A stretch of 64,000 nucleotides of DNA from Voacanga thouarsii (taxonomy: Eukaryota; Streptophyta; Magnoliopsida; Gentianales; Apocynaceae), in the NCBI GenBank assembly GCA_026120185.1, contig JANUWF010001052.1:372001-436000 (forward strand), in the 5' to 3' direction. A model generated the notes under the pieces. The model worked only from the letters and a program-made list of their open reading frames with translations. It had not been told where the DNA came from and ran no database searches. Every line of letters starts with the position of its first letter. Position 1 is the stretch's first letter. Shown here piece after piece: positions 59,441-64,000 of the stretch. The translations under genes and the position numbers were made by a program.

Positions 59441-59716
59441 ACTTGAGAAAAGGAAAGGTAAAAAGGGCATTTGGTTTGGGAAAAAGAAGCATGTTCTTTC
59501 CTATAAGTAAATATTTAATACAATGAGCTTGAAATTTACATGGGCAAACGGTACAGTAGAACAGATTTACAACCAATGCCCACAAGAGAAAAACTTAGTC
59601 TCAGTATCGAAAAGTGAGCTCCATTTCCCTATGGCCTCTACACTCAAAAACAAAACAACCATATTGAGGTGTACAAAACTGCAAGAGTTTGAAAACTGCA
59701 AACTGACACCATTATC

Positions 59717-62700
59717 TCACTTGCTGGCCATCCTTTTTAGGTCCTCCCAGCTGATTTCTTGAGCACACTCCCCACAAACAGTGGAACAACCCATCTTTGT
59801 CCCCTGACTTCTAAGGGTGAGCAAATGCGATAGGTTTGTGCACTTTCTTAGAGCCTTTTGGTATCTTGAATGGAGATAAGATAGAACCGTGTTGCTCTCA
59901 GGAGCAGCAGGTTCTATCTTAGGAAGCTTAGGCTTCCGTTCACATTCTGGATCAGCAGTTATGTGCTGTTGCTCATTTACAGATTTGACACTGGGTATCT
60001 GATGCTGCTCAGAGGAAGATCCATAGGGTAGAACTCGTTTAACTTCCTTCCACTCAAAATCTTTCATGTATACTTTCCAAGCCAAATCCTGTTCCTCTTT
60101 TGACAGCTTCTCAGCTTCATTCTCTTGCAAAAGAGTCTCATGTTCATGATAATTTGCAATCCATCTGTATGCAGTATAGAATATTGATCAATCCTAGTGC
60201 CAGAATTAGACAGCAATTACTATTATTTTCCCTTGATTGCAAGTGCTACACCAGAATTAGACAGAAATTACTTTTAACATATAAACATACTTAAGCAAGA
60301 GTGTTACTCCAACCAAAAAACCTTTTTTTTTTTTTTTGAGAAAAAAAGTTAGGTAAGAGTACCCTGCCAAAATGTACTCTTATTTCATCTAACCAAATTA
60401 TAACAGAAGTATGCCACATAGAGTTCTATCCTCAAATCTTTACGTGACCACAGCAGATAAAATATCCCTTTGAAATATAGCTTCAGAAACATTGGCCCCT
60501 AAGATGCTACAAATTTTAAACTAACCAAATCGTCTGCCACTAGAATTGAATCAATACAAGGTTAAGACGCCAAAAGCAAGAGAGATTAACTTGACATGTA
60601 ATTTTCATCTGTCTCAAAAGAGAAGTAACCCAATGGTCTTAGCCTTTTTTTTTTTTAAGTTTATTCATCTCTCTTCATATTACATCCTTCAGAGTCTATA
60701 GTGCAAATATACAGAAAACTCATGTGGAACAAATAAAGAGTATCTGTAAACATCAAAATCCAGTGAACGCAAGATAGATGTTCTACTCATTCAGATTGCT
60801 ATTAAAAATTCCTGACTGTGCCAAGAAGTCTACCTGGGGTGATGCCTATCAATCAACTTCTGCATTAGCTCATCAGAAGATATGCCTCCTTGAGGAAAAG
60901 GAACCTCCTGATTTGAAGAGCCTTCAACATTACAGGTCTGGATCTCTTCAGCAGCATCCATTTGCTCTGGTCCCATCTTGGGCAACATTTCAGGGTCTTC
61001 CTCATCACCAAAATAAAAAAGATCCAACATTTCCTCTTTTGATATGGTTCTGTGGACTTGTTGCTTATCAACCACCCTTGCCGCAAGTCCTTCCTTTGTC
61101 ACCTGTCACAATACCCTAATTTGTTATGGCATTGTCAGAAATAAGAGAATCTATGGATTAACACTTCAAATTCTTTCACCTGGCGCTTATAGATTTTTTC
61201 CTCCATAGTTCCATGAGCCAGCAGCCGGTAAGCAAATACAGGCTTTGTCTGCCCATACCTGGAATAAGAGGAAATATTTGTCATATTTATCCTATCAAAG
61301 AACAATTCTATTCGCCATGTTCTACCCTAACAAAATTCTTGCTTAAAATTTAATCTTAAAGCTTACCTCCAAACCCGATATATTGCTTGAAGATCGAATG
61401 TTGGGTTCCATGAGCCATCAACTATGATTACACGATTAGCAGCATGAAGATTTATGCCTAAAGATCCAGCTTTAGTTGATAAAAGAGTACACTTAACTCT
61501 TGTGTTTGATGGTTCATTAAAATTCTCTACGATTGTCTGCCTTTCAGAGCCCTCTGTCCTTCCATCCAACCTATTAACAAGATAGGTCACAAGAGAATAG
61601 ACAATATCAAATTTTGCGTGAAGTAAACAAGATTACTAAGCACCTTTGAAGTTGACATATATGTAGCTACTCAAGATTGAAAAAACAACTGTATTAACAA
61701 AAACCTAGAACACAACTAAGCAGATTATACGACCACCACCAATATAAATCATCAGAAATGAATAAAGCAGCAAATTAAGAAAATTCCAATCTGGTGACTT
61801 CAAAATGTTAGTAACAAAGATCAGCTTGTTGTCCAAACATCAAACAAATGTCAACATTATTTATCACGGATACAAGTTTACCTTTTTAGACTTTCTTATA
61901 TTTAATTTACCAAGGTTCAAGCAAAAGAGCTCAAACTCATGAATTCAATGAGAACCAAAGTATTGTAGCTACACACTAGGGAAGATTCCATTCAAGTACA
62001 ATACTACATGACTACAAAAAACAGCCTTACCTGAGAAAATGAAGCTTTAGAACGCACAGCCAACAGAAGCCATGCCATGAATATCCAAATTCTCTATGAG
62101 AACAGGTATATACTGACAGAAAGTAGTTTCTAAACACTGGACTTTCTTCTGTACCTTTCAGGGCACCACATACTCATGCATTTTACTCACCATTGTGATA
62201 AATAACACTTTGACAAATTGTTAAGCCCATAGATGTCCTCTAAGTCTAACAATTTAAATAGCTTAACCTCATGGAAGCAGCAGACAGAATAATTCTAAGA
62301 AATTTAGCACGCGGACTAAAGGAGAGGAGTCCCTTTGCCAAAGACAACTAACAAAAAGGACAGTGACTAGATAGAAATCAATTCTCAGAACATGGACTCC
62401 TCAGATAAGGAAAGAATTAACAAGATACTGTGTTAATAGGCAAATGCTTTACTGACTCTCAGCAGGCAACAATTAATTAAATAGAGAACAAAAATATGAC
62501 TACCTAATAAAATCATATTAATATAGGGCAGAGGCAATCTAAAATTTTAAAATGTTTCGTCTTCTCAAGTGCTTGAAATGATGCAAACGCACCTATACCA
62601 GTCTTTCCCTCTTTTCCAACATTTCCCTGGTTTCCCTGTATGAGGAAATTTTGAAAGATACAGCTCAATCAGATCCAGCGTTGCTATGCTCTGGCTAAAC

Positions 62701-63025
62701 ACCAGTGCCTTGTCACCCATATCAGAGCACATTTTAAGAACATCAAGTAGCAGAACCATTTTGCCACTGTAGTCAACATCCTTGTAGTTATCCTGAAGTA
62801 GTTCTCTCCACCAATCCTATGTAAAATTTAAATCAGAATTATAAACATTATCAAGAATAAAGCTGAAAAAGGAGAAGGAATGGAAAGCACAGCTAAAAGA
62901 CAAGGTATTAACTAACAAAGGTGGCAACAGACTTGCAGGAAGTTGAAATAAAATCAAGCAGGTACAAACCTCGTGAAGATAGCCATTATCATTTTTTCTG
63001 CCTTCAGAGTTGTTCCCTAGCTTCT
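59717..63025 (-). CDS. ATRX: ATRX/CHR20-type SNF2 chromatin remodeller, last six exons (partial)
   Basis: Minus-strand exons are 63025-62970, 62816-62593, 61570-61367, 61258-61180, 61102-60834 and 60166-59717. All have GT-AG borders and the protein joins cleanly across each. They encode the second half of the helicase ([54 protein letters not shown]; motif [15 protein letters not shown]) and the ATRX-specific tail ([36 protein letters not shown]). The tail ends with [17 protein letters not shown] and a Cys-rich CSTVCGEC before the stop at 59717. This matches plant ATRX (Arabidopsis CHR20), an ATP-driven nucleosome remodeller linked to histone H3.3 deposition. No lesions are seen. The N-terminal exons are beyond the right edge. 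Confidence 0.95.
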
Positions 63026-64000
63026 CTGGAAAATTGAAAAAGGAAAAAATGTGTGCCATCTCGTTAGAGGCAATGCATGCAGCAAAATATGACCTAGCCT
63101 AATCACCAAATATGAGTTGTAATTTTACCAGAAAACCTGCATTAAAGACCCATAAAATGAACTTCAAGTAGATATACTAAAAATAACAAATCGATCTTAA
63201 CACAGTTGATTATTTCATGGAGTAATTTCAAAGCTACAGGCATCTCAAAAATGGAAGTCCAGTATATACTTTGTGAACTCTCAACCTTGAAAGGAGATAT
63301 CAACATGGTTCAAGAACCCACTTAACAGCAAAGCTACCTGAACAAAAGGACAAGCATTCTTCATGGAACCCATTGCTTTGAAGCAGGACATTACTCAAAA
63401 TTTTGTTATTGGAATTTCAAAACATTTTTTCAATCCGTTCTCTAAAATTTTCTTCCTCCAATAACAGACCATCACCACTCATCCTCTTCCCTCGCAATTT
63501 CCGGAAAAGCACACAACCCTTGCAATTACCATCGCTGGTCACCATAAACTATAAGCCACCACACTTATTGCTACCCAGCTTACCAACACAATGACAGACA
63601 ATTCCACCACATAGGACCCACGATAAAATAAGTGGTAATCTAAGTATTTAACCACATAATTTAACCGGTAATAAATGGAGTTGTTATAGTCAATACACAG
63701 GTATTCTCCATTCCAAGATGTTATACACAGAATGCCATAAGCATTTTGTCAAGTAAACAATAGAAAATCAAAGGGGACCAAATCCTGATCATTCCTATAT
63801 AGTCATAATTCTATAGCATTAGAGATTTCATATGACAAGGAGCATTGATCTTGCATAGAATCCATGCCAATTCCACTTACATCAGTTTTTTGCAAATTTG
63901 CAACAAGTAATCTTCAAATCCCAGCATAACTTCGTAATTTCCCAAAAAGTAGACAAGGTTTTCAGTCTATGAACTTGAAAAGTTAAGCAAAACAAAAAAT
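63026..64000 (-). other. Upstream intron sequence of the ATRX gene
   Basis: No further exon is recognised up to the window edge. The sequence is AT-rich and, read on the minus strand, lies before the acceptor at 63026-63027. It is most simply a long intron. Confidence 0.55.

Noticed and set aside
51216..59470. AAAGGTAAAARGGGCA on both sides of the MULE as its target duplication
   Set aside because: It lies tens of bases outside the left TIR and is longer than MULE duplications. ACTTGAG directly at both TIR edges fits better.
1..64000. CRISPR arrays, bacterial operons, phage or organelle DNA
   Set aside because: The short repeats present are transposon sub-terminal motifs and microsatellites. 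Gene structure is eukaryotic throughout.

Overview
The window is nuclear DNA from a flowering plant, probably a eudicot. I infer this from plant-type spliced genes (a VPS62/DUF946 gene and the plant ATRX homologue), plant-specific transposon families (CACTA with TNPD-like and Transposase_24 genes, MULE with a plant mobile domain, Stowaway MITEs, Ty1/copia), and long AT-rich intergenic DNA. I cannot name the species. Only two host genes are well supported. Most of the rest is layered transposable elements.

Region by region. (1) 1-10203 is a minus-strand Ty1/copia retrotransposon with roughly 2-kb LTRs; its left LTR runs out of the window. Its polyprotein has six stops and one frameshift. A solo LTR of another copia family (5067-6595, target duplication CATAC) sits in its leader. 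(2) 11782-32298 is an old CACTA transposon. Its 5' end is not visible; its right end is at 32298. (3) A second CACTA element, 15108-29405 (14.3 kb, with both termini and a TAC duplication), is inserted in the transposase gene of the first. Removing it restores the reading frame exactly. (4) The inner CACTA carries extra cargo: the end of a DUF2828-family gene, a roughly 508-bp tandem array whose unit contains a Ty3/gypsy integrase fragment, and a 605-bp hAT-type MITE inside its transposase exon. (5) 32299-46200 is intergenic, with MITEs (one nested in another), fold-backs and microsatellites. (6) 46808-49487 is an intact two-exon VPS62/DUF946 gene on the plus strand. (7) 51274-59440 is a Mutator-like element with TIRs of about 200 bp, a decayed transposase, a decayed plant-mobile-domain region and a possible small secreted-peptide ORF. 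(8) 59717-63025 holds the last six exons of an ATRX/CHR20-type SNF2 chromatin remodeller on the minus strand; its 5' part lies beyond the window.

Many premature stops in the copia element, the outer CACTA and the MULE fit C-to-T or G-to-A changes (CGA or TGG becoming TGA or TAG), as expected for methylated, silenced transposons. The inner CACTA is damaged more by frameshifts. The order of events can be read from the nesting: outer CACTA, then inner CACTA, then hAT MITE; and separately copia, then solo LTR.
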